From positions 20,298,647-20,362,646 of the forward strand of contig NC_012879.2 in the NCBI RefSeq assembly GCF_000003195.3: DNA of 64,000 nt. The letters are read 5' to 3'. The notes beneath the pieces were generated by a model. It had not been told where the DNA came from. It saw only the letters and a list, made by a program, of their open reading frames with translations, and made no database searches. This stretch comes from Sorghum bicolor (Eukaryota; Streptophyta; Magnoliopsida; Poales; Poaceae). The stretch's first letter is position 1; every line of letters begins with the position of its first letter. Made by a program: the position numbers and the translations under genes. This document shows positions 12,095-22,186 of the stretch, piece after piece.

Positions 12095-13330
12095 TTTAAA
12101 TCTACCCCAACAACGACGCCATAAATGTTTATTAGTAATTCTTAACGTCACAACCAAAGATTGGCAACGGTGCTATAAAGGCCTGTGGGGTATTTCTTAT
12201 GTCTATTAAATTATTCTGCAAGTGCATAGAAGGTATCGATGTAGCACTTCATCGAGGATGAGTATTCCAAGGTATCGTTATTTGTTTTATCCCAAGGGAA
12301 AGCGGTAGCTAGGAATATTTAATAAAAGGGGAGAGAGATCCTTATGTCTACTACAATTAGTATCAACTAGTGTAAAAAGGGGTAAAGTAATTATAGGAAG
12401 GATAGGTAAATGAGATAGCAAAGAGTCTAACCTAAAGATAACTAGTAGAGTGTTAGCTAGGTGGGAGGATAACAAGTGAGTAAAGGACTCCTATGTATCT
12501 AACTTTACTTCTATGAACTTAATCCTAACAGATAGATGATGTAGCTAGACTAGTGCCTTCTACTTGTGTGAGAGGAATAGCTAAGATAGTAGAAGACAGA
12601 TCCTCTACTAAAGTGACTATTATGCTTATGGACACCTTTCCTTTTAAGAACTAGCCCGAACATGGTGGGAAACCTATAATGTTGGGTAAGATCTGTCACC
12701 TCTTACCAGCGCCCATGAACTGTCCGTGTGGACAGCGACAACCAAATGTGAGGTTAAGCCTCAGTACCACGCTTACACTTACTCTCATGGCTCTAGCTAA
12801 TGCGCAGATAGCTAAAGCTCCTATGAAGAGATAGGACGATAATGCACACATAAGGAGTTGTTATAGGAAACCAATCTAACTAAGACAACTATATTGCTAA
12901 GACAAGCGCACAACAAGACTATATTGAATATAGACTTGCACTAAGTAAATACTAAGTAAACACTAAGTAAAGTAAAGTAAGAATAATATATTAATAAGAG
13001 AAAAGTCTTACAATAGAGAAAAGGTACAAGAGCTATACTAGAATCTCCAGAAGATGACTTCGCAGACTCTGAGCTTCGCTCGACTCGACTCTAACTCTCA
13101 CTCTAGACTAACTACTACTAGTCTTGCTTCTTGATCTCCCAAGATATGAAGATTGGAGACTTGAGGACTTGGGGATCTTGAGGATGCTTGTCAAGGGTGG
13201 AGGCAACCTCTATTTATAGGGGAGGGTAGGGTAGAGGCTACTCCACTGACACGTCATCAATCCATTTGCTTCTCCACCTTGGCCCTTGGATGAACCGACC
13301 TTGCAAACCACCTTAGATGGATGACATTGC
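12095..13330 (-). repeat. LTR fragment with attached primer site inside TNP2
   Basis: The sequence from about 12122 (TGTTTATTAGTAATTCTTAA) aligns with the start of element A's LTR, and the 12180-12660 stretch aligns with a second fragment at 17300-17740. A minus-strand TATA box (CTATAAATAG) lies near 13210-13220. Just left of the LTR start, 12104-12121 reads like a decayed tRNA-Asp primer site. The TNP2 frame resumes by about 13380. The left edge is soft, and the right edge, about 13330, is estimated. Confidence 0.65.
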
Positions 13331-13379
13331 ACAATTTCACTAGTGTTGCATGACTAACCATAGTGGTATGCTTGATGGC

Positions 13380-13960
13380 AGTTAAGTCACAGCAAAACCT
13401 TGGTATAGAATGCATTAATAAATTACTGAATGTGTTTGATGATATCCTTCCTTGGAACATAAAATGCCAAAAGAATTGTATGAGTGCATGAGTCTTCTTA
13501 AAGATCTAAAAATGACATATGTTAAGATGGGTGGCTATAAAACAATTGTATGATATACTATGGACTAGAAAATGAAAACAAGGAAAAATGTAGTTGTTGA
13601 ACCATCACAAGGGCATCAACGAAAGCCAATACCACGCATGGTTCTACATTATCTCCCACTCATACCAAGGTTGCGGTGGTTGTATATGGAGCCAAAAACT
13701 ACAAAACACATGCGGTGGCACAAGGAGGGTAGACATGCTAACCTAAATGTTATGGTCCATCCCTCTGATGCTAAAGCATTGAGGCATTTCAATATTGTCA
13801 ATTTTGCAATGAATGCTAGAAATGTTCATGCTGTGGTGGCTATAGATGGCTTCAACCCATTTGGCTTCGAAAAAACGCAATATTTTTTCTGGCCTATTTT
13901 TGTATTCCTCTGAACTTGCCTCTGGCTCTTTGTATGAAGGAGGAAAATAATGTTGGACTG
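13380..13960 (+). pseudogene. TNP2 transposase middle part
   Basis: This continues the CACTA transposase after the LTR fragment. Visible family blocks in order are KSQQNLGIECINKLLNVFDD, a frameshift at about 13463, MPKELYECMSLLKDLKMTY, then PLIPRLRWLYMEPKTTKHMR and the MRWHKEGRHAN...MVHPSDAKALRHF...DGFNPFG...WPIFV run typical of the TNP2 catalytic-domain family (Transposase_21). Another frameshift follows WPIFVFL, after which NLPLALCMKE is still recognisable. Stops and shifts make it non-functional. The remaining C-terminal half is not on this strand; part of it appears inverted at 15085-15850. Confidence 0.8.
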
Positions 13961-14900
13961 GGGGATAATGTTACAAGTTCACAATGAAAGTATACAAAGG
14001 TTTATGGAGGTGAGATGTGTCATACACCCTTGTGTATTTTTTAAGTGTTAATTTAGCTACTTTCTAATTGCTTGTAACCTGTATTATTAAACTACATACA
14101 ACAGTTCCTGCTCCCATGTCCCCCACCTCAGCTTCCAATATATGTTGTTTACCCAACTCCAAATCCCTCTCATGACAATGTATGTTTGATGATCAGATGT
14201 CATTTTCCCCAATATGTACATGTGCTAATTCTAAATAAGTTGGAAACTAACACTAGGTAGCAATAAATAGAGATGAATTATCTGGACTCACAAAAATTTA
14301 TGGGCTATGCTTTCTGTGTGTTGGTCTGAAAATGGTTAGTCCATGTTAAAATTGTGTAGCAAGTATAAATCATATGGTCTTCATATTGTCTGTTATATAT
14401 CAAATTTGTTAACACAACATTTTCTGTGTAAATGATTAGTTGTGGAATTAATAACTTATGAAGAAGCTGCAAGTCATGACTTAGTAGTGCAATTAGTTTG
14501 ACCTTTTTCTAACTTTTGACTTGCTTAATCTCATAGGCCGGTAGCTTTGGCTCGTCTATTGGAGTGGAAACTCTGGATGAAACAAAAAAGTAGCATTGCT
14601 TCTGGAGTATTTCATGGCCATACATGAACTACAATTGGAGTGAATGAAACTAGTGGTGTAGTGATTGGAACTACTAGTAGAAATCTCCACTTTTATGACG
14701 AATGTTTTGTCATTGAAGAATCCAAATTCATCATAATGTTAGTTTTATGACGAATTTATGACAAAATCCGGTTCATCATAGAAGTCATGTCACTCTTGCC
14801 TATCTATGATGATTTTAGAAATTCATCATAGAATTGGCTTGATCTATGACAAAAACAGAATGTCATAGAACTACTTTTGCCATGCGTGGTGTTGGAGATG
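13961..14900. other. CACTA-1 interior; ATGACGAA/TTCATCATA repeats
   Basis: From 13961 to 14660 I see no gene. At 14664-14880 an ACTACTAGTAGAAATC phrase is followed by several copies of ATGACGAA and its complement-like TTCATCATAG, the usual look of CACTA subterminal repeats. This could be the end of a second CACTA element inside CACTA-1. Confidence 0.5.
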
Positions 14901-15084
14901 CTTTCCACATGTAAATGCTATAATCGGTTGCATTTGAGATGGTTCGAGTACGTGTCACCTTCTTATTGCACAATGTGGCCATATCTTGTTCTTGGACATT
15001 TTAGGTTCTTACTGGACCACGTGTCAGGACCTTGTTGTTCCACATGTTAGTTGTCTATTAGCACACGTGTTGTGTTGTTGTCAG

Positions 15085-15850
15085 GTCACGTGTCATTTCT
15101 TCTTAGGACCATGTTTGGGATGTCCCATTTAAGCTTTTGCATGAGTTCTTTCCTCATAGTTCTACTGCACAGTTGCCTAAAGAAGTTCCCAAGTTCTAAA
15201 ATAGCTTCGTATACATCTCAGCCTGTAGGTATGATCCACTGGAGAAGCACATGGCAAGTATGCATTTTTGGATTGCCAACTACCTTTGTACCATCTGTAC
15301 TTATGGATTTTGCAAGGTTGGCTACATAACCATCTAGAAACTTGTCACCTTTAAGGAACTTGCAAAATTCTGCACTGTGTTTTTCTGTCATGACATAGCG
15401 AGCTTCCGGGAATTTAAGCAAGGTGCCTTGCTACATATTCAGGTCTTATCTTCATATCATGCAAAACTAGCCTAGTATTTGTTGTGTCCTTTGTCTTGCC
15501 CTCCACTTTTAGCAATGTCCAAAGAACGTTTCGCATATGTTCTTCTCAATGTGTATGACATCAAGATTGTGTGGCAGCAATAGGTCCTCCAAATACAGCA
15601 ACCCCCCCAACCAGATTTTCAACTATAAATCAATGGCTCTTCTCCATGCTTTTGTTTCCTTTTCCACCATGCTTACCAGGGAAGACATCTTTGACCTTCT
15701 TGAGTTTCTCTAGGATCTCCTATAGCATGAACTTTTTCGGTGCATCTCGGTTCTCAGTTTTCCATCAAAATCCAAGCTCTTCCTCCAATTGTGATCCTAG
15801 GAAGGTAAAAATGGTGTCCAAGGTCCCGCTTCTTTCTTAGGGCTTTGATA
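15085..15850 (-). pseudogene. TNP2 transposase C-terminal half, inverted
   Basis: Read on the minus strand, this contains the later blocks of a CACTA transposase. LLPHNLDVIHIEKNI is the strongly conserved HN-D-V-M-H-x-E-K-N block. It is followed by FPEARYVMTEKHS, FCKFLKGDKFLDGYVANL and HTCHVLLQWIIPTG (about 15421-15218), and then LGNFFRQLCSRTMRKELM. Several stops and frameshifts interrupt it. In an intact TNP2 these blocks follow the segment at 13380-13960 on the same strand; here they run the opposite way. It is either an inversion inside CACTA-1 or the relic of a second element. Confidence 0.75.
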
Positions 15851-15952
15851 ATGAATTTTTGTCACAATAAATACATGCATAATAACCTTTTATTGTGGGG
15901 CTTGACAAGGTGCTCAATGCTAGAAAGTTGTGTATTCACTAAAGCACTAATA

Positions 15953-15965
15953 TATTCTAGTAGTG
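15953..15965 (-). repeat. CACTA-1 right terminal inverted repeat
   Basis: The plus strand reads ATATTCTAGTAGTG up to 15965, followed by GGG at 15966-15968. It is complementary to the left end. Confidence 0.7.
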
Positions 15966-15968
15966 GGG

Positions 15969-17285
15969 CAAAAGGATTTTATCATCTACGGATGGCTGAC
16001 AAGGCCTAAAATATTTATGATCTGTCTTCCTTCTCGTGCCTGCTCTCTCTCTTTCTCTTTCTCTCTCGCTCTCACCACAGCTGCCTCCCGTTCCACGCAT
16101 GAGAGAGAGAGATTAGAGGTTGCATGTGTGCCTTTGAAGGCATGGCAGCCCGCCACTATCAGCGCCATCTAGACCACGCTGTATCGCCCATGTCTCCCCC
16201 GCTGCCGCCTCACCTATAGGTAAGGTTGTTCTTCCTCTTTTTTGCATTTTAAAACATTAGGATTTATAGTTAGATGTTTATTATTGATTAGGATTTGTAC
16301 TTAGATTAAGTTTTTGGGTAATTTAGTCTCTCTATAGTTTGATTTTAGTTGTTAGGGTTATTGGTAGTTAGTGTAGATTATGATTAGATTAGGCTTTTAT
16401 TTAGGGTTAGTTTGAATTAGTGTAGATTATGCATATATTATTGTTAGCTTAAGTTTAGTTATTTGTTAGGATAGGATTAGGGTTAGTTTTTAGTAGGTTA
16501 GGGTTAATTGCTTTGTTAGGTAAAGATCTTACTTTAGGGTTAGTTGTATAATATAAAATGTTCGAGCAATATTATTGGTGAATTATGTGTGTTCTAATAC
16601 TGGACCAGGAATGTTGATGATTTAGTGCCTTTCAGAATACCTTATGTCAATGGTTAAATCAGAATGAGGGGAGAAGGGGGTAGACCTTAGCGAGTTCTAG
16701 TTCTTTGACACACAACTCAATTTGCTCTAGATTATAGCTAGAAGCAAGTTTTAGCTTGGCTGCATGAATACTTCGGTGTTCTGGCATCCCAACAATGTTT
16801 AAAGGTTAGTATGTTGGTGCCTAAATTGTGAGAGAATGGATGGAGGTGGGGGTTGTGTGAGGCATTGGATCTTGGTTATAACAATATCATGCTTGTTGAT
16901 CGACGAGTTGCTCGATGGAGGCCTGCATGCTGACGATAGCAACACATTTCAATTACAGGAGAACTTAGAGTCCACAAACACCGAGTAGACTTATGTTTGC
17001 AATGATGAGGTGGAACACGACACAGGATGCAGAAGAGGAAGAATATGGTTGGCAGATAGAAGCTGAGCATGATGTGGAGGCTGATAGAATCATCTAACTG
17101 ATCATGAGCACCTTGTCTTTGCAGATGAATTTGCTAATAGGTGCTTTCATTATGTGACCGAAATCCTTGAGAGTTGGTCTCACATCATACCAAATGCCAT
17201 GATGGTCGACGATGGTCATTGTTCGTCATGGGAGTATTCACGAAAGGAGGTTAGGCAAGGGCATATGTTTCATGACAAGGTTCCT
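15969..17285 (+). pseudogene. MULE (Mutator-like) transposase 5' relic
   Basis: A leader-like CT-rich stretch (16020-16240) ends in a donor-like GGTAAGG. An AT-rich, intron-like stretch with many TTAGGGTTAG-type words (16250-16560) follows, then decayed coding sequence. The best frame (about 17097-17281) reads DHEHLVFADEFANRCFHY, then HCSSWEYSRKEVRQGHMFHD, resembling the region just before the DNA-binding domain of plant MuDR-type transposases. It stops abruptly where an LTR fragment begins near 17290. No terminal inverted repeats were located. The family call is moderate; the catalytic part is absent. Confidence 0.5.
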
Positions 17286-17299
17286 CTACAACATCGTTT

Positions 17300-17740
17300 G
17301 TATTTCTTATGCTTAAGTAGAAAATTCTGCAAGCACACAGAATACAATTGTATCACTTCATCAAGAGTATTCAAATGTATCATCAGCTTTTTATTTATTC
17401 CATAGGAGAAACGGTAGCTAGGAATGACAACAAATGAGATATCTAAGTGTTGCCACAACTTAGTTATCAATAGTATAGTGGGGGTAATCAAATTTGGATA
17501 GGAAGAGTGATGAAACAAGTCCAAGACATGAAGATAAAAATAACTAGATAGTTATAGCTAGATGGGAGGACAACAAGAGGGTATAAGGTTCCTATGACCC
17601 AACTTTGCTTCTTTGGTTCTATCTTAATCAGAGAGTTGTAGCAAGTAGATTGAGTCCACACAATGGGTACACAAGGTGAAACATGAAACAGCAAGAGGAC
17701 AAAGGTCTGGCCCGAAGCAACTATGTTTTTGTGGGGCCTT
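17300..17740 (-). repeat. LTR fragment related to 12180-12660
   Basis: It aligns with the LTR fragment in CACTA-1 over phrases such as TTCTGCAAGCACACAGAATA, AACGGTAGCTAGGAAT and AGCTAGATGGGAGGA, in the same order. It is the first third of an A/D-type LTR, and it interrupts the MULE relic on its left. The right edge is not sharp. Confidence 0.6.
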
Positions 17741-18378
17741 TATTAACTTACCTATTAGAACACGTGGTGGAATATAAAGCCTAGATATGGCCATCACCAC
17801 CTACTACCTACCATAAACAATCCATGCGACAACAAGCAGCACCACAGGAAAGATATAGCATAAACACCACATTTATATACTTCAAAATATGGAACAAATG
17901 TTAAATTGTTAATAAATCGATGTAGCACCTTATTTAGTTCTCATATCACATAACTTCATTTTAATTCCAATACATTACATTCCCACATGAAACTCATGAA
18001 TATGGAAGGTTCATATATTTGTGACATGCCTTTAGACAATATATATAATATCCAAATTCAGGGAAATTTGAATCTGGCCAAGAAGTAAATTAATCATAGA
18101 AAAGAAGCTAACATTCTATGACCTAGTATAATATTAGCAAGTGCAACATGCAGCACAAATGTGTGCACATCTCATACATCAAACTTATTCCATAGCAGAA
18201 CTGCAGAAACATAAAGCAGCCTAAAACTGTAAGAAACTAGATATAATTTTTATTCTAAAAGGTAGTTGTAACAAAAATTTAAATATTCATAACATAAGCT
18301 CTAGATTCTTGCTTTCTTTTATCCCATGGCCTGCAGATCAGCATTTCGCCCCTTGGAGTTGTCACCATGTATTCAGCA
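17741..18378 (-). other. Spacer, possible 3' UTR of the zinc-finger ORF
   Basis: AT-rich with no recognisable gene. The part next to 18379 would be the 3' untranslated region if the zinc-finger ORF is expressed. Confidence 0.35.
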
Positions 18379-18933
18379 CTACTTATTGAATCTAGCCACC
18401 AGATTGTCATCCGACCTGGCCTGTATGGTGGAGCCATCAGATGTACCAAGAGAGGGACCCAACCGTAGGGCCAGGTCAATGTTAGGCTTGACTCCAATAG
18501 GTGTTGTCCTTGGAGCAACACTGTTACTGTTGTCTCTTACCAGACTTGCTAGATGTGTCATGAAAGGACTTCCAGCATAAGCAAAAACAGTTTTGTAACT
18601 TGGCCAAGGTACTTGCTTGGCCTGGTTTGGCCCTTGTGTCAATGCTCCAGCAGCAGATGATGAACTTGGTTGAGCATCACTGCATAAGAAAAAATATGTG
18701 TGGTCTGGATAATACTTAATGTGCTCAACTGTCCCCCTAGGCATGCCGGCCTGGACATGTTGTTTGCAGTGGGAAGCCATGGCTTGTTGGGAACTAGACT
18801 CCTTGGTGCATTGTAGGCATACAAATGTGGGCCTCGCTAGTTCTCTCTTCTTAAGATCCAATATTATTTTGGTTAGGCAAGGTTTTGGAGGAGGTTGATG
18901 GGAGAAGTAGGCCTTCCATGATTGATCCTCCAT
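18379..18933 (-). CDS. C2H2 zinc-finger protein with EAR-like motif
   Basis: A single intact ORF; the first ATG gives 184 residues (MEDQSWKAYFSHQPPPKP), and the frame is open 24 codons further upstream with no ATG. About residues 37-59 hold one finger, FVCLQCTKESSSQQAMASHC followed by KQH: C-x2-C-x12-H-x3-H, with QAMASH in the place of the plant-specific QALGGH. Near the C-terminus DLALRLG matches the LxLxL EAR repressor motif of SUPERMAN-like proteins (DLELRLG). Known family role: nuclear transcriptional repressors. A Ser-rich and a Pro-rich stretch lie between. It is the only non-transposon-like coding sequence in the window; it could be a resident gene or a copy carried by the neighbouring MULE. 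No upstream exon was identified. Confidence 0.6.
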   Translation of the reverse strand: MEDQSWKAYFSHQPPPKPCLTKIILDLKKRELARPTFVCLQCTKESSSQQAMASHCKQHVQAGMPRGTVEHIKYYPDHTYFFLCSDAQPSSSSAAGALTQGPNQAKQVPWPSYKTVFAYAGSPFMTHLASLVRDNSNSVAPRTTPIGVKPNIDLALRLGPSLGTSDGSTIQARSDDNLVARFNK

Positions 18934-19005
18934 GGAAGGTATACTAAGTAAGGAAACAAAAAGTTGTTGATTTCTGCCTATAGATTCTACATGAGCCTCT
19001 GCCAC

Positions 19006-22000
19006 AGTATCATGGCTTCTTATAAGGGGAGGTTGGGGTTGTTCAAGGGTGGAGATTATTGATGATTAATGTCCAAGAAAGATTTTGCCTTTGTATATTC
19101 ACATATTTTAATTTGAGCTGAATGATTTCCATTAATGTTATAGCTCTCCAAATCGCAGATCACTTCAAATATCTAAAATATAATAATGATGTGTGGTGTA
19201 TAGAGATATTTAAATGGGTGGATATTATAGAGATACAACCACAAATATACAATTAAAATCTATAAGATATGATTAGAGATGGTATACATTTAATTTTCTA
19301 TCCTAGTCAAAAGTTTGACCTAGTGATAGTGTTCATTTAATGTTGTGCTACTTTTAGATATATGACAATTAAACTACCACGGTCAGCATGTACATGCGAG
19401 ATCTTAGAGGTACGACTATAAATGATTGCGATTTCAAATTATATGGACTATCTTACTAGGTAGAGACATTAATTGTGTGAGGTACTGACAATAAATGATA
19501 ATTGTGATTTTAGATTGTATGGACTATCTGACTAGGTAGAGACATTAATTGTATGAGGTACTAGCACCTAGAATGTGAGCTCACATTTAGTGTGGTGTAT
19601 ATCAAATATCCTAGTAGTTGATATGGTTGACTATTTAGGCCAATCCTAACCCAAGCACCACAAAATAGCTAATTTCTATCCTGACCCTCTAGAAGCTATT
19701 CTTACCACTGCACCATATCTATCCATATCCTAAGGGAGTCCCCAACAATTATCAAATTGCCAACGGAGTAGGCTTGGTGGGAGGTTTAGACTAGCATGGC
19801 AAGGAAAAATGATAAAAGAGTGAAACACTAGTGACTTATTAGGCACTAGCATGGAGCATATTAAAGGAAACATGGATAGGTGCATGTTGCTTTTTTACTC
19901 TAGCTGTCAATCATAGTATCCGATATAGAGAGTAATTTATTATTAACTGAGATTGACATATGAGTGCACATCTAGTTCGGTCCTGTGGCAGCTAACAAAA
20001 TCGATAGCACCGCTGAGGATGCCATAAGCAACTATGAAGCCACTCATCATTCTTCCCCACTTATCATGAATAAACCACCTGTTTGCAGTGCAAAATTTGA
20101 TAGTGCATGTCTAGTGCAATAGTTTTTTTCTTTCAAAACATGTCTTGGATAACACCTGATTTATTCCACTCTCCCTTCTCTCTCATTTAGTATATCATTA
20201 TATCACATAAACAATCCAAGGTGGCACCACAGTTGCTGTGTGAAAACCATTCTAGTTGGAGCATTACGAATGTGTACCCTTATATTTATCTCATGCTGGT
20301 CTTCACTGTGTTGTGTGAATCAATGTTTATTTGTTGACAACAAGAATGTAACATGGATAAATTAGTGTAGGAGCAGCAATGTATCCATGTCCTTTAGAAG
20401 TTGTTATCAAACATATGGAAGCATGCACAGAGTTCAATATGGAATTTCAAATATAGACGTCAAGAAGCACCTCATTGCACTAAAAATGTGGTTCGAAGTT
20501 GTATGTAAAAACATAATGTGTACTGCCTCTGCGGCTAGTACCCTAAAATGCCAGTGACACAACATTTCATCCTGGCTGGAGTATGAGTGTTTTTCCAGGA
20601 TGTTTTGATGCCTTGGCAGAGGCAAAAGTGAAGACAAATGACCAGAGCTGACCTAATGACTCAAAGTGCGCACAGTAAACCCTGCCTACTTGATGGTTGC
20701 ATCTAGCTCCAACTCCTCGTAGTGGTCAACACCATTCTAGGGCATAGTTGCAAGAAGAACACCAGCTTCCAGCAGAGGAGGCTACAATGGGAGATCTCGA
20801 AACTCATATATCCAAATTTAGTTTGAGCTTTTCTATAGGCATAGTTTTATCTTGAGTTACTATATTACTGCAGACCTTCTAAAACAACTAAACTTTTGGA
20901 ACTTCTAAAGGTGACTATAATTTCACTTTTTGAGTTGTGAATTTTGTAGGAATAGTTAGTTCAACCCCTCTCTCGATAACATCTTGGTCCTTTCAGGTTG
21001 TGGATTGACCTAACATTGACCTATGCATGCCGTCAGATCCACCTACCATAATTAATTGGTTCTCTACCACCAAATCTAGCTACCCATCACTTTTGGTTAT
21101 AAATAGATCCGTTAATGTGCTTATGTAGTCCACATATTAAGGAATCCATGTCTAGAGATAGCTTCATTCTAAGTTCTTGTAGGCTACAATGTCTAGAAAT
21201 AGATTCATTCTAAGTATTCTATGAGCTTTTGTAAGAGAAATCTTTTTTCTAGGAGAAAACACCCCATATACTGCTTCCTTTCATAGTCAGGTTGGTGCAT
21301 GAGAGATACCAAAACAAAGTTACTGAAGACGGAGCCATGAAGAATCTAACACATGCTATTTTCAATGCTAGCATGATCCGATTGGTTCTCATGCACTCAG
21401 GGAAAGGCTTTAGCCCAGTCCATTCTCCTTTACGTTTTAGTTTTCTTGAGTTGGATGGATTAACATGTGTTTGAAAGATATGTTAGACATGTTATAATAG
21501 GTCCTGGTGATGTAACCAAATGAGTGGTGCAAAGATTTGCAATAAAAGAAACAAAAATAAACAAGTGTAGAGAAAAATCAAGCACCAAATAATGTAGTGA
21601 CAGAGGGAATGCACGCATCAGACGATTGATGAACATAAGCACCTAGGGAAGATTGATTCATTGGACGATCAGTGAGAAGAAGTGTGCATCAGCGAATCGT
21701 TTGATGCACACTAATGAGTTGGCCACTCTATAATATAGTTTGACAAAGAGCACAAGATGATTTGATGTAGGAAAAAGGGGCAGTAGCAGATCATCCAATG
21801 TTGATAAGTAAGATGGTGAAAGAGATATTACGCACACCAGACAATGTAGTGGTAGTTGAAAAAGCAATAAGTAGATTATTTGGTGTTTGGAAAAATCTAA
21901 TAGGTAGTAACATCTGTCATAAGTGTTACTCATTAAGAGTTAATTGGATCATCTAACAGAAGACATTACAATCATAGTTGTATGAGAAGAAGATTATGCC

Positions 22001-22186
22001 ACTTGCAATAAGCATGAGTTTTGAGTCCATTAAGCATCAATAAAGGATGCATCATTAAAATAATGCATCTATTTTTAACGTCTCATCAAATATTCAATCA
22101 CATTTGTTATTTCATCTCCTCTTGTCAATTTCTATAAATCGGCATAAGAGAAGGACAAGTAATAGATTTAGCTTGTGATGTTCATA
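19006..22186. other. Unassigned AT-rich region with small duplications
   Basis: No supported gene. A tandem duplication of about 76 bp lies at 19420-19571 (both units contain GACTA, GGTAGAGACATTAATTG and GAGGTACT). A shorter duplication is at about 21149-21215, around TCTAGAAATAGATTCATTCT. Palindromic words like GTGCATCAGCG/TTTGATGCACAC at 21600-21960 suggest an old retroelement relic. The minus ORF at 20434-20637 matches nothing I know. Confidence 0.4.

Larger units (their letters stand above)
10592..15965 (+). mobile_element. CACTA-1 transposon with broken TNP2 transposase
   Basis: The left end CACTACTAGAATGT and the inverted right end (reading CACTACTAGAATAT inward from 15965) match over 13 of 14 bases. 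GGG lies directly outside both ends (10589-10591 and 15966-15968), as expected for the 3-bp duplication of En/Spm elements. Inside are TNP2-type fragments on the plus strand (about 11735-12073 and 13380-13960) and on the minus strand (about 15085-15850), plus an LTR fragment inside the gene. The opposed halves mean either an internal inversion or two CACTA elements merged. It is non-functional. Confidence 0.7.

Noticed and set aside
16250..16560. TTAGGGTTAG-rich stretch, possible interstitial telomere repeat
   Set aside because: The words are irregular and mixed with TTAGTTTAG and similar; no run of the plant repeat TTTAGGG. It fits an AT-rich transposon intron.
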